The notes under the pieces were generated by a model, which searched no databases, was not told where the DNA came from, and saw nothing but the letters and a program-made list of their open reading frames with translations. A DNA stretch of 34,284 nucleotides from Pseudodonghicola xiamenensis DSM 18339 (lineage in GTDB: Bacteria; Pseudomonadota; Alphaproteobacteria; Rhodobacterales; Rhodobacteraceae): positions 1 through 34,284 of the forward strand of contig NZ_AUBS01000037.1 in assembly GCF_000429365.1 (NCBI RefSeq), given 5' to 3'. Below, piece by piece: positions 18,782 to 26,649 of the stretch. The position numbers were made by a program, and so were the translations under genes. The stretch's first letter is position 1; each line of letters starts with the position of its first letter.

Positions 18782-20352
18782 AGCGGAGCTTCCAGACCAA
18801 GCTCGGCGCAGAATCCTCGCAGTTCTTCGTCCACGTCGCGCATATTCAGGTTGATCTGTTCGACGCGGCGCGTCACTTCCTCCAGATCGACGGGCGGTTC
18901 CGGCACGAAGGTGTCGACATAGCGTGGGATGTTGAGGTTGAAATCGTTTTCTTCGATCTCGGCCAAAAGGGCCCGATGCGTAAACCGCTCTTCCTCAGCA
19001 CGGGTCCGATAGGCCTCAACGATGCGGTTCACGTTGTCTTCGCCGAGCCAGTTCTGGTTCTTGCCGCGCTGGAAACAGGTTGAGGCATCGACGAACAGGA
19101 CGTCCTCAGTTTCCTTGCATTTCTTCAGCACCAGTATGCAGGTGGGGATGGCCGTGCCATAAAAGATGTTCTCCGGCAGGCCGATCACCGCATCCAGCCA
19201 ATTGCGCCGGATCAGGAATTCCCGGATGGCCCCTTCGGCCCCGCCACGAAACAGCACTCCATGCGGCAGGATCACCGCCATGGTCCCGTCTTCGTCCAGG
19301 TGATGGAGCATGTGCTGGACAAAGGCAAAATCGGCCTTGGACGCGGGTGCGAGACGGCCATATTCAGTGAAACGGTCGTCGCTCTCAAAAATCTTATTGG
19401 CTGACCATTTTGCCGAGAACGGCGGGTTGGCGACGATGGCCTCGAACGTCTGGCCCATATGCTGGGGGTGTTCGAGCGTGTCTTCCTGCTGAATGTCGAA
19501 ATTGCTGAAATGCACCTCGTGCAGGATCATGTTCATCCGTGCGAGGTTATAGGTGGTGCGGTTCAGCTCCTGCCCTACGAACTCGCCCACGGATTTGTTG
19601 GACTTCTTGTAGCCCAGTTCCCGCGCCACGCGCAGCAGCAGGGAGGCCGACCCGCAGGTCGGGTCATAGACCGACCGCAGGCGTGCCTTGCCCGTGGTCA
19701 CGATCTTGGCCAGCACGGTCGAAACCTGTTGCGGGGTATAGAATTCGCCCGCCTTCTTGCCCGCGCCAGAGGCGAATTTGCCGATCAGGTATTCATAGGC
19801 ATCGCCCAGAACGTCCGAATTCGAATTCGTCAACTCGAAGTCGATGGAGTCCAGATGAGCCAGCACCTTGGAAATCAGCGTGTTGCGCGCCTCGTTGCTG
19901 CGGCCCAGCTTGCTGGAGTTCAGGTCAAGGTCTTCAAAAAGGTTGACAAAATCCTCCTCAGACTCGTTGCCCATGGTGGATTTCTGGATGTTGTTCAGCG
20001 TGTCGGAAAGGTCGGCAAGGATGAAGCTGCCAGGCGCTACCCCACGCTTGGCGACCTCCGAAAACAGCTCGCGCGGGCGCAGGTAGTAGCCGAGGCTGTC
20101 GATACAGTTTTCCTGCACCGCGCCGAGAATGCCTTGATGCACAGGGTCGTTTTCGTCGAGGGAGGCAAAGGCGAGGCCTTCGGATTTCAGAAGCTCCTGA
20201 TCGACGTAGATGTGCAGGCGCTCGGACAGGTATTTGTAGAAGATAAAACCGAGGATGTAGTCGCGGAACTCGTCCGCATCCATCCGTCCTCGCAACTCAT
20301 TGGCGATGTCCCAGAGCTTCTGCTCGAGTTTTTTCTTTTGTTCTTCCGTCAC
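18778..20352 (-). CDS. hsdM: type I R-M adenine methyltransferase HsdM
   Basis: A 524-residue N6-adenine methyltransferase subunit. The N-terminal HsdM helical domain (from LEQKLWDIANELRG) is followed by the SAM-binding motif I DPTCGSASL at 230-238 and the catalytic motif NPPF at 309-312; GEFYTPQQV just before motif I is also typical. Two HsdM and one HsdS make the methylase, and with HsdR the restriction complex. It is the first gene of the operon; the 286-bp spacer up to the AbiEi-like gene (20353-20638) should hold the promoter, but I cannot place it. Confidence 0.95.
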   Translation of the reverse strand: MTEEQKKKLEQKLWDIANELRGRMDADEFRDYILGFIFYKYLSERLHIYVDQELLKSEGLAFASLDENDPVHQGILGAVQENCIDSLGYYLRPRELFSEVAKRGVAPGSFILADLSDTLNNIQKSTMGNESEEDFVNLFEDLDLNSSKLGRSNEARNTLISKVLAHLDSIDFELTNSNSDVLGDAYEYLIGKFASGAGKKAGEFYTPQQVSTVLAKIVTTGKARLRSVYDPTCGSASLLLRVARELGYKKSNKSVGEFVGQELNRTTYNLARMNMILHEVHFSNFDIQQEDTLEHPQHMGQTFEAIVANPPFSAKWSANKIFESDDRFTEYGRLAPASKADFAFVQHMLHHLDEDGTMAVILPHGVLFRGGAEGAIREFLIRRNWLDAVIGLPENIFYGTAIPTCILVLKKCKETEDVLFVDASTCFQRGKNQNWLGEDNVNRIVEAYRTRAEEERFTHRALLAEIEENDFNLNIPRYVDTFVPEPPVDLEEVTRRVEQINLNMRDVDEELRGFCAELGLEAPL

Positions 20353-20638
20353 TGGTCTGCCTCTGGTTTTTCATTCTGCGACTGAAGCTTCGCCGCAGTT
20401 CGAGTGCGGTTTACGCGTAAAAGCGCCTGACAATAAGGGTCTTTTTTCACCGCCGGGCAGTAGGCCGTGCCCGTTCGGATGTCTGTCCCCTTATCAGGAG
20501 ATCGTCGGCAGAGGAGGCGCAGCAGGCAGCCGGAGGTGCGCAGGGCAGGCAGGCTTCGTTCTGGAAAGTAAACCGGTCGACAGGAGTAACGGGCGGCTAA
20601 GATCCTGGCGAGTATTGGGATGATAAGAAGCAGCCGGC

Positions 20639-21232
20639 TCAACCATGAGCGGCTTTTCCGACGCTTCGAGCAAGCCAGGTCGGGAACTGCGGTGCGGCGG
20701 TTACCAGTTCGTCAAAGACCGCTGCGGGCAGTTTCTGCTTGAGCAATTTAAGTGCGGGCTCTGCCTGTGCCGGCCCGAGCCAAGCCAAGGCTCGAACTGC
20801 ACGACCTGCCGGTCGCTTCCCGAGGGCGAGTTGCCACCGAGGAGCGTGGCGCAGGTCCACCAGCTGATTGCCCAAGGAGAGCGTACGGCTGCGACCCGAT
20901 GTTAGGTACACGGAGCGAACCGGCACTTGTGTGGTCAGGCCGAGGGTATTCGCTTCGGTGGCACCGGTTGGAACGATGACTTCGCCACGTTGCGACGCGA
21001 GAGCCTCGACGGCCTGTTCTACTGACGGTGCGCGCGTTCCAAACCGGCTTTTGATCGGGCGCAGGTAAACCCCTCGCCCGGCACGGATCAACTGGCCGCG
21101 CTCGGCAAGGCGCGACAAGGCTTGATCCACACCGGCACGGCTGCCGAGGTGCAGCAGGCATTTTGCGGCAAGCGGGGCCCCTTCCGGAAGCCCCTCTGCG
21201 TGGGTCAATATCTGATCTGCAAGGCGCTGCAT
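20639..21232 (-). CDS. DUF6088-type AbiEi-like transcriptional regulator/antitoxin
   Basis: A 197-residue protein with the plan of AbiEi-like type IV antitoxins (DUF6088): an N-terminal winged helix (LADQILTHAEGLPEG to LSRLAERGQLIRAGRGVYLRP, residues 3-56) and a C-terminal domain with LGLTTQVPVRSVYLTSG and RAVRALAWLG. Such proteins repress their own promoters by binding inverted repeats and neutralise an AbiEii nucleotidyltransferase. No AbiEii gene follows; the next gene in the same direction is hsdM, 286 bp on. It may therefore act as a regulator of the restriction operon or as a solitary antitoxin (inference). A perfect 8-bp-arm palindrome lies 12 bp upstream of its start. Confidence 0.78.
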   Translation of the reverse strand: MQRLADQILTHAEGLPEGAPLAAKCLLHLGSRAGVDQALSRLAERGQLIRAGRGVYLRPIKSRFGTRAPSVEQAVEALASQRGEVIVPTGATEANTLGLTTQVPVRSVYLTSGRSRTLSLGNQLVDLRHAPRWQLALGKRPAGRAVRALAWLGPAQAEPALKLLKQKLPAAVFDELVTAAPQFPTWLARSVGKAAHG

Positions 21233-21243
21233 GATGTTCTCTC

Positions 21244-21269
21244 GTCAGAAAGATGAACAGTTTTCTGAC
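21244..21269 (-). promoter_or_regulatory. inverted repeat, candidate autoregulatory operator
   Basis: Arms GTCAGAAA and TTTCTGAC separated by 10 bases, directly upstream of the AbiEi-like gene. AbiEi proteins are known to bind inverted repeats in their own promoters, so this is a likely operator. It may also affect the downstream hsdM-S-R genes if they share the transcript. Confidence 0.5.
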
Positions 21270-21364
21270 AGGATTCAATCCATGATGCGTAGCGGATGAG
21301 ATATCTGGTCACATCGTGCCAGAGGTATCATTCGCTCGTCCGAGCATCTGTCGTAGCGGGGGGC

Positions 21365-21628
21365 TTACCGTGGCCCCTGCAGTTGCATGCATTCCGCCAC
21401 GGCAGCAGCCCGCCTCTTGTCCAGGTACTCGGCCAGATCCTCGATATGGACGCCTTTGGCGCATTTCTGCGACGCTTCCATACGGATAAGGGGGAGGGCG
21501 ATTGAACCTGCCGAGATCTTGCGGATGAACTTGTCTGTACTCAGTTCGAAAAAATCCCTGGCGACATCTTCCGCAGGAATGATCGGTCGCCCGGAATACA
21601 TCGCCATCAAGAGAAACGCGGTGTTCAT
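21365..21628 (-). CDS. PrtN-family (pyocin activator-like) regulator
   Basis: An 87-residue protein that matches the pyocin activator PrtN family in length and in pattern: it starts MNTAFLLMAMYSGRPIIPAE, then has DVARDFF, a SAGSIALPLIRMEASQK segment and GVHIEDLAEYLDKRRA. In Pseudomonas PrtN activates pyocin genes; relatives on alphaproteobacterial mobile elements are mostly uncharacterised and may be DNA-binding regulators. No clear ribosome binding site precedes the ATG at 21628; instead it overlaps by 4 bp the stop of a small upstream frame, suggesting translational coupling. It lies between the AbiEi-like gene and the divergent ardC module. Confidence 0.8.
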   Translation of the reverse strand: MNTAFLLMAMYSGRPIIPAEDVARDFFELSTDKFIRKISAGSIALPLIRMEASQKCAKGVHIEDLAEYLDKRRAAAVAECMQLQGPR

Positions 21629-21729
21629 GACGATTGCATAGCCGGAAAAAGGGCGAGCAGGGTGGAGGTGAGGAAAGGGATTGTACGACGCACGGATCGA
21701 ACAGGTGCGTTCAGCTTGATGTCAGCCAT
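21625..21729 (-). CDS. small protein or leader peptide upstream of prtN-like gene
   Basis: A 34-residue frame, MADIKLNAPVRSVRRTI followed by a hydrophobic segment PFLTSTLLALFPAM. It has a good ribosome binding site (GAGG about 6 bases before the ATG) and ends in an ATGA overlap with the PrtN-like gene, which lacks its own site. That arrangement favours real translation, but the sequence matches nothing I know; it could simply be a coupling leader. Confidence 0.35.
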   Translation of the reverse strand: MADIKLNAPVRSVRRTIPFLTSTLLALFPAMQSS

Positions 21730-22034
21730 ATGGTCCTCTTCTACTGCCCGTTGGCTTTGAGCCCGAGCTCTCGGGAAGGAAGGCGTCTGGCGCTGGAAAG
21801 TAGGCACCGCGATTGCGTGTCAGATAAGCGCAGATATCGTGGGGATTACAACACGTCGGGGATTGGGGCTCGCGAGCGTTGGCTTTTGCCTTTTTACGGC
21901 TGACTCGGCTGAATGCGAGGATTGTCTGGGGGAAAGCCTTCCTCCTGGTCGGCACTTGCGCTACCGACACACCCCCATCAACGGGGAGGCCCCGCAACGC
22001 CCCCTGAGAGTGAGAGTGCGGGCGGGTTTTCCGT
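21730..22034. other. divergent spacer between prtN-like gene and ardC
   Basis: No gene is recognised. Promoters for both directions should lie here. A small hairpin CGGGG-AGG-CCCCG at 21982-21994 precedes the structured ardC leader. Confidence 0.4.
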
Positions 22035-22080
22035 GACGGGTTGAGGGCTGGAGGAGAGGCCTCCGGCGCCCGTCGCGGAG
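22035..22080 (+). promoter_or_regulatory. structured 5' leader of ardC (copy A of a repeated RNA element)
   Basis: Outer stem GACGGG (22035-22040) / CCCGTC (22069-22074) encloses TTGAGG and an inner hairpin GCTGGAGG / CCTCCGGC with loop AGAGG. GGAG (22077-22080), the ribosome binding site, follows directly, 9 bases before the ATG. Very similar elements precede parB (24108) and the gene at 27736. It may belong to the published radC RNA motif, which occurs before DNA-binding and antirestriction genes of mobile elements; I could not compare covariance models. Confidence 0.65.
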
Positions 22081-22089
22081 ATCATCCCG

Positions 22090-23052
22090 ATGACCAGAGA
22101 GCATCGCGCGGCCCGCAAGAGCGGTCCGCGCACGAACCTTTATGACGACATCACCGACAAGATCATCGCCGAGCTGGAGGACGGCCGACTGCCTTGGGTT
22201 CAGCCTTGGGGAACGGCGGCGGCGCAGGCGCCGCTCGCCATGCCGTGCAACGCCAGCACGGGTCGGCAATATTCCGGGATCAATGTCCTGATCCTCTGGG
22301 GCGCCGTGATCCAGCAGGGCTATCCAACCCAGCACTGGCTGACGTTCCGCCAGGCGCTGTCGCTCGGCGGTAATGTCCGCAAGGGCGAGCGGGGCACGAC
22401 CGTCGTCTATGCCGACCGATTCACGCCTGAAGACGAGAAGCGCCACGCCCGGGAGACCGGAGAGGACGCAAACAGCATCCCGTTCCTGAAGCGCTTCACC
22501 GTGTTCAACGCGGCGCAATGCGAGGGTCTGCCCGACGATATGGCCATCGAGGCACCGCCACCGCCGCCCGGGCTGATCGAGCCGCGGGTCGAGGCACTGA
22601 TCAAAGCGACCGGTATCGACTTCCGGATCGGTGGTAACCGCGCCTTCTATGTCCCCTCGCTCGATTATGTGCAGGTGCCGCCTCCGCAGGCCTATTTCGA
22701 GCCGATCAATTGGCACCGCACTGCGCTGCACGAGATGGGGCACGCGACAGGCCATGCCTCACGGTTGGGGCGGGATTTCTCGGGCGCTTTCGGCACGAGG
22801 AAATACGCCTTTGAGGAACTGATCGCCGAGATTTCGAGCGCGTTCTGCTGCGCCTCGCTCGGGATCGTCCCGACCGTGCGCCACGCCGATTACCTGGGCT
22901 CCTGGCTGGAGGTGATGCGCGAGGATTCGCGGGCCATCGTGCGTGCCGCCTCGCAGGCCAGCAAGGCGGCCGACTGGCTGCTGGCTCATCTGCCCGACGA
23001 CAGCACCGATGTTGATCGGCAAATCTCGACGGAAGCGAGGGCTGCGGCATGA
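22090..23052 (+). CDS. ardC: ArdC-family antirestriction protein
   Basis: A 320-residue ArdC-like protein. The N-terminal ssDNA-binding domain covers about residues 13-140 (TNLYDDITDKIIAELEDG, then NASTGRQYSGINVLIL), and the C-terminal zincin-like metallopeptidase carries HEMGH at 214-218 with FEELIAE supplying the third ligand at about 247. ArdC proteins protect incoming plasmid or ICE DNA from host restriction during conjugation. It opens the plus-strand accessory module and overlaps the DUF2958 gene by 4 bp. Its presence close to a restriction operon fits an element that carries both attack and counter-defence. Confidence 0.92.
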   Translation: MTREHRAARKSGPRTNLYDDITDKIIAELEDGRLPWVQPWGTAAAQAPLAMPCNASTGRQYSGINVLILWGAVIQQGYPTQHWLTFRQALSLGGNVRKGERGTTVVYADRFTPEDEKRHARETGEDANSIPFLKRFTVFNAAQCEGLPDDMAIEAPPPPPGLIEPRVEALIKATGIDFRIGGNRAFYVPSLDYVQVPPPQAYFEPINWHRTALHEMGHATGHASRLGRDFSGAFGTRKYAFEELIAEISSAFCCASLGIVPTVRHADYLGSWLEVMREDSRAIVRAASQASKAADWLLAHLPDDSTDVDRQISTEARAAA

Positions 23053-23444
23053 TCCTCCTGACCGACACACAGCGTGACCGTTTGCTGGCGAATGGCCGCG
23101 ATCGCGATCAGGATCACATTCCGGTCGTGAAGTTCTTCAATCCCTTCGGCGCCGGTGTCTGGCTCGCGACCGAGCTCGACGAGGACGGCGACATCATGTT
23201 TGGCCTGGCCGACATCGGCTACCCCGAGCTTGGCTCCTGGAGCCTCGACGAACTGCGCTCCGTTCGGCTACCCTTCGGCATGGGCATCGAGCGGGATCTG
23301 CTGTTCACGGGGGATTTCCCGATCTCGGTCTGGGCCAAGGCCGCCCGCGAAACCGGCAGCATTCGCGATGCCGAGCGCCTGCTTTATCGCGCGGGCCGCC
23401 TGCCAGGCGGGACACGCCCCGATACGGAGCCCCCGCGTTCCTGA
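23049..23444 (+). CDS. DUF2958 domain protein
   Basis: A 131-residue protein matching DUF2958: LLTDTQRDRLLANG at the start, PVVKFFNPFGAGVWLATELDEDGD, FGLADIGYPELGSWSLDEL and PFGMGIERDLLF. This family is regularly found beside ardC on plasmids and integrative elements; its function is unknown. The ATGA overlap with ardC (23049-23052) indicates coupled translation and a shared role in transfer or establishment (inference). Confidence 0.88.
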   Translation: MILLTDTQRDRLLANGRDRDQDHIPVVKFFNPFGAGVWLATELDEDGDIMFGLADIGYPELGSWSLDELRSVRLPFGMGIERDLLFTGDFPISVWAKAARETGSIRDAERLLYRAGRLPGGTRPDTEPPRS

Positions 23445-23465
23445 GATCCACGCTCTTCAGCTTCG

Positions 23466-23497
23466 GCGCCGCTCTCTTCGCAGGAAGAGGGCGGCGC
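23466..23497 (+). terminator. strong hairpin, possible terminator/attenuator before radC
   Basis: GCGCCGC-T-CTCTTC (23466-23479), loop GCAG, GAAGAG-G-GCGGCGC (23484-23497): 13 base pairs with one T/G position (wobble). The following bases are TTCTCCTC, a poor T-run. It lies 21 bp after the DUF2958 stop and 62 bp before the radC start, so it may separate or attenuate radC expression. Confidence 0.5.
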
Positions 23498-23558
23498 TTC
23501 TCCTCGTGATGCGGTGAAAGTTCGGCGCCCGGCCGGCTGCCCGTCGGAGAACAGCACC

Positions 23559-24047
23559 ATGACACGAAACACGAGAACACCCGCCATCGAATCACAGCCG
23601 CTCCGGTTCTCCGCCCAGGAGCAGGCCGTAGTCTACGAGGCCCGGCAGATCATGCTGCGCCACCTCAATCAGAACCCTGTCCTGACGTCCTGGCAGGCGG
23701 TGCTCGACTATTGCGCCCTCACCATCAGGGGCGATGTGGAGCGCTTCCATGTCCTCTATCTCGACCGCAGGAACCGGCTGATCTCAGACGAGTGCCTCGC
23801 CACCGGCACAGTCGATCATGTCCCGGTCTATCCCCGGGAGGTGCTGCGGCGCTGCCTGGCGCTCAATGCCTCGGCGCTGATCATCGTCCACAATCATCCG
23901 GCCGGAGATCCCGAGCCCTCGGCCGCCGATCTCGCGATGACGAAAGAAATCGGGAACGCCTGTGCGTCCTTAGGGGTGATGCTGCACGACCACATCATCA
24001 CCGGGGCTGGCCGGGAGACCAGCTTGCGTGCCCGCGGTGAGCTCTGA
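23559..24047 (+). CDS. radC: RadC-family JAB/MPN domain protein
   Basis: A 162-residue short RadC-like protein containing the JAB1/MPN metalloprotease fold: HNHPAGDPEPSAADLAMT carries the His-X-His, Ser and Asp metal/catalytic pattern, and the usual upstream acidic residue region (FHVLYLDRRNRLISDE) is intact. Plasmid and phage RadC proteins are accessory to mobile elements; despite the name a role in DNA repair is doubtful. I start at the ATG at 23559 because GGAG lies 9 bases before it; a frame from 23514 adds 15 unlikely residues. Confidence 0.9.
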   Translation: MTRNTRTPAIESQPLRFSAQEQAVVYEARQIMLRHLNQNPVLTSWQAVLDYCALTIRGDVERFHVLYLDRRNRLISDECLATGTVDHVPVYPREVLRRCLALNASALIIVHNHPAGDPEPSAADLAMTKEIGNACASLGVMLHDHIITGAGRETSLRARGEL

Positions 24048-24107
24048 TGGGTCTGCGCGTTCATCCGCGGCTCGGCCATGAGAGGGAAAGGAGGGTGGGG
24101 GTTTCGT

Positions 24108-24155
24108 GACGGGCTGGTTGCCGGAGAGAGAGGCTCCCCGGCGTCCGTCATGGAG
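24108..24155 (+). promoter_or_regulatory. structured 5' leader of parB (copy B)
   Basis: Outer stem GACGGG (24108-24113) / TCCGTC (24144-24149), inner stem around CCGGAG / CTCC-CCGG with purine loop AGAGAGG, then GGAG at 24152-24155, 8 bases before the ATG. Same plan as the ardC leader, with different stem bases. Confidence 0.6.
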
Positions 24156-24163
24156 ACCCCGAC

Positions 24164-26302
24164 ATGGCCAATGCCACTCAGAAGATCACCCTGTCGTCCT
24201 CGCGCGACATCCCCTTCAACAAGCTGGTGCTCAGCCAGTCCAACGTCCGGCGGGTAAAAGCCGGCATCTCGGTCGAGGAACTGGCCGAGTCCATCGCCCG
24301 CCGCGGGCTGATCCAGTCCCTGCATGTCCGGCCCGAGCTCGACGCCGAGGGGCAGGAAACCGGCCTCTTCGAGGTGCCGGCTGGCGGCCGCCGCTACCGT
24401 GCGCTGGAACTGTTGGTCAAACAGAAGCGCCTCAACAAGACCGCGCCGGTGCCCTGTGTCGTTTCGGAGGCCGGAGACGATATCCTGATCGACGAGGTGT
24501 CGCTGGCCGAGAATATCGAGCGTGCGCCGCTGCATCCGCTCGACCAGTTCCGCGCCTTCCAGGTCCTTCGTGAGAAGGGCATGAGCGAAGAGGAGATCGC
24601 CGCCGCCTTTTTTGTCGACGCCAAGGTGGTGAAGCAGCGCCTGCGCCTGGCCTCGGCCTCGCCGGCGCTGCTCGAGACCTATGCCGAGGACGGCATGACG
24701 CTGGAACAGCTCATGGCCTTCACTGTCTCCGACGACCATGCCCGTCAGGAACAGGTCTGGGAGGCAATCAAGGATGGTTGGCAGAAGGAGCCCTACACGA
24801 TCCGTCGCATGCTGACCGAGACCACGGTGCGCGCTTCCGACAAGCGGGCGCTCTTCGTCGGCATTGAGGCCTATGATGCGGCGGGTGGCTATGTGCTGCG
24901 CGACCTCTTCCAGCAGGACGATGGCGGCTGGCTCCAGGACCCAGTGCTGCTCGACCGGCTGGCAGGCGAGAAGCTGAAGGTCGAGGCGGAAACCATCGCC
25001 GCCGAGGGCTGGAAGTGGATCGAGGTCGCGGCCGATTTTCCCTATGGCCATACCAGTGGCATGCGCCGTCTGGCCGGCACCACCATCGACCTGACCGACC
25101 AGGAGCGTGCCGAGCGCGAAAAGCTCCGCGACGAGTTCGACGCGTTGGAGGCGCAATATGCCGAGGCCGACGAACTGCCCGACGAGGTGGACTCGCGGCT
25201 CGGCGAGATCGAGGAGGCGCTGGAAGCCTTCGAGACCCGGCCGATGCGCTACGACGCCGATCAGATGGCCCGCGCCGGTGTCTTCGTCAGCATCCGCCAT
25301 GACGGTCAACTCGCCGTCGAGCGCGGCTATGTCCGCCCCGAAGACGAGGTGGTGGAAGGCCAAGGGAGCGATGGCGCCGATGGTGCCGATGGTGCATCTG
25401 CCGAAGGCGGTGACGACGGCAGCGTCCGGCGCGCCGTCATCACCGTCGGCGGTGCAGCGCCGGAGACCGACGAGGACGAAGAGGTCGACACCATCCGGCC
25501 GCTGCCCGATCGCCTCGTCAGCGAGTTGACCGCGCATCGCACCCTGGCACTCCGGGATGCCGTGGCGTCCAACCCGCATGTTGCCATGACGGCGCTACTG
25601 CACCGCCTGGTCACCGATTGCTTCCTGCCGCACTCCACCAGGGGGTGCCTCGAGGCTCATGTCCGGGAGGTTCATTTCCCGGCACAGGCCGACGATCTGG
25701 GCGAGAGCGCTTCGGCGCGCGCCATCGCCGTTCGGCACGAACGCTGGGGCGATCACATCCCGGCCGACGATGCGGCGCTCTGGGACTGGCTGGCCGATCA
25801 GGACGACGACACCCGCATGGAGTTGCTCGCCCATTGCGTCAGCTTCGGCGTCAACGCCCTGCACGAGAAGCCCAACCCCTATGGGGGCATGGGTGTCAGC
25901 CAGCACGGGCTCGACGTGCGCCTGACCCAGGCCGACAGGCTGGCCCAGGCGACGGGCCTCGACATGGTGGCCGTGGGCTGGCGGCCGACCGTCGGCAACT
26001 ATCTCGGCCGCGTGACCAAGCCCCGGATCATCGAGGCAGTGCGCGAGGGCGCCGGCGAACGGGCCGCCCAGCTCATCGACCACCTGAAGAAGGGCGACAT
26101 GGCCACGGAAGCCGAGCGCCTGCTGGCCGAAACCGGCTGGTTGCCGGAGCCGCTGCGCCTGGTGGACCCCGATGCCGAGGTCGATGCGGATGCCGGGATC
26201 GACGCCGAGGCCAACGATCTGCCCGAGTTCCTCGCCGGAGACGGCGAAGAGGACGAAGCCGCCGGGGACGAAGACCCGCAGAGCATGGTCGCCGCGGAAT
26301 GA
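24164..26302 (+). CDS. large ParB/RepB/Spo0J-family protein
   Basis: A 712-residue ParB-like protein. The N-terminal ParB CTPase/nuclease-like domain is clear: SNVRRVKAGISVEELAESI, GGRRYRA at 74-80, LAENIERAPLHPLDQFRAF at 114-132, then a helix-turn-helix near 140-165 (EEIAAAFFVDAKVVKQRL). The protein is about twice the length of chromosomal ParB. An acidic, low-complexity linker with a GAD repeat (about residues 405-430) precedes a long C-terminal domain (about 445-680), followed by an acidic tail. No parA is next to it, so it is an orphan ParB of the type seen on alphaproteobacterial plasmids and ICEs; a role in DNA maintenance, or gene regulation, is inferred only. Confidence 0.85.
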   Translation: MANATQKITLSSSRDIPFNKLVLSQSNVRRVKAGISVEELAESIARRGLIQSLHVRPELDAEGQETGLFEVPAGGRRYRALELLVKQKRLNKTAPVPCVVSEAGDDILIDEVSLAENIERAPLHPLDQFRAFQVLREKGMSEEEIAAAFFVDAKVVKQRLRLASASPALLETYAEDGMTLEQLMAFTVSDDHARQEQVWEAIKDGWQKEPYTIRRMLTETTVRASDKRALFVGIEAYDAAGGYVLRDLFQQDDGGWLQDPVLLDRLAGEKLKVEAETIAAEGWKWIEVAADFPYGHTSGMRRLAGTTIDLTDQERAEREKLRDEFDALEAQYAEADELPDEVDSRLGEIEEALEAFETRPMRYDADQMARAGVFVSIRHDGQLAVERGYVRPEDEVVEGQGSDGADGADGASAEGGDDGSVRRAVITVGGAAPETDEDEEVDTIRPLPDRLVSELTAHRTLALRDAVASNPHVAMTALLHRLVTDCFLPHSTRGCLEAHVREVHFPAQADDLGESASARAIAVRHERWGDHIPADDAALWDWLADQDDDTRMELLAHCVSFGVNALHEKPNPYGGMGVSQHGLDVRLTQADRLAQATGLDMVAVGWRPTVGNYLGRVTKPRIIEAVREGAGERAAQLIDHLKKGDMATEAERLLAETGWLPEPLRLVDPDAEVDADAGIDAEANDLPEFLAGDGEEDEAAGDEDPQSMVAAE

Positions 26303-26309
26303 TCCTCAC

Positions 26310-26333
26310 GCGGGGCGGTCCCGATCGCCCCGC
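26310..26333 (+). promoter_or_regulatory. hairpin between parB-like gene and 26363 gene
   Basis: Perfect 8-bp arms GCGGGGCG / CGCCCCGC with an 8-base loop, starting 8 bases after the parB stop and followed by AGTTCTTTCC. It could be a weak terminator or a structured leader of the next gene. Confidence 0.5.
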
Positions 26334-26362
26334 AGTTCTTTCCTCAGCTTCAGGACGTCCCC

Positions 26363-26584
26363 ATGACTTTCAAACGCGACACGTCCACTCGGCGCATCGT
26401 CTTTTCCTATCTCGTCCCCGTGCATGTCGAGGTCGAGGACGGCATCGTCGCCGATGTTGTCGTCATCGACGAAACCCCGATCCGGGATCCCACGCTGATC
26501 GAAGGTGACGGCGACCTGCTTACCCAGGCCGTCACCGACGCCAATGACGGACAGGCATGGCCGTCCTGGCGCTTCGGCTACTGA
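26363..26584 (+). CDS. conserved-looking small hypothetical protein
   Basis: A 73-residue acidic protein (MTFKRDTSTRRIVFSYLVP, then VEVEDGIVADVVVIDETPIRDP) that I cannot assign to a family. The beta-rich pattern near residues 12-40 suggests a compact fold. It has no signal peptide or membrane segment. It follows parB after a hairpin and is closed by a typical intrinsic terminator at 26609. Regular codon use and position in the element support a real gene. Confidence 0.65.
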   Translation: MTFKRDTSTRRIVFSYLVPVHVEVEDGIVADVVVIDETPIRDPTLIEGDGDLLTQAVTDANDGQAWPSWRFGY

Positions 26585-26608
26585 TCCCGCTTTCCGTTTC
26601 CGCAACTT

Positions 26609-26638
26609 GCCCGGTCCTCGTGGCCGGGCTTTTTCTTT
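26609..26638 (+). terminator. intrinsic terminator or attenuator
   Basis: GCCCGG-T-CC (26609-26617), loop TCGT, GG-CCGGGC (26622-26629), then TTTTTCTTT. This is the clearest Rho-independent terminator in the window. Its T-run almost touches the ribosome binding site TTGGAG of the next gene, so it may act as an attenuator for that gene. Confidence 0.7.
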
Positions 26639-26649
26639 GGAGAAACCTG

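Noticed and set aside
20454..20473. CGGGCA/TGCCCG inverted repeat upstream of hsdM as a terminator
   Set aside because: Six-bp arms, and in the direction of transcription it is followed by an A-run rather than a T-run.
20349..20642. 97-residue minus-strand frame filling the gap between the AbiEi-like gene and hsdM
   Set aside because: It needs a TTG start, has no ribosome site, and its composition (many Arg, Cys, Leu without a pattern) looks like translated spacer.
25355..25410. Short GAT-GGY-GCC type repeats in parB
   Set aside because: They encode the GAD repeat of an acidic linker; not a CRISPR or an independent repeat element.
23894..25579. 561-residue minus-strand frame opposite radC and parB
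   Set aside because: It is the antisense shadow of the GC-rich parB gene; the plus-strand frame has clear ParB motifs.
26557..26649. Hydrophobic N-terminal extension of the 26650 gene resembling a signal sequence
   Set aside because: It is encoded by the end of the previous gene and the intrinsic terminator; a good ribosome site stands before the ATG at 26650.
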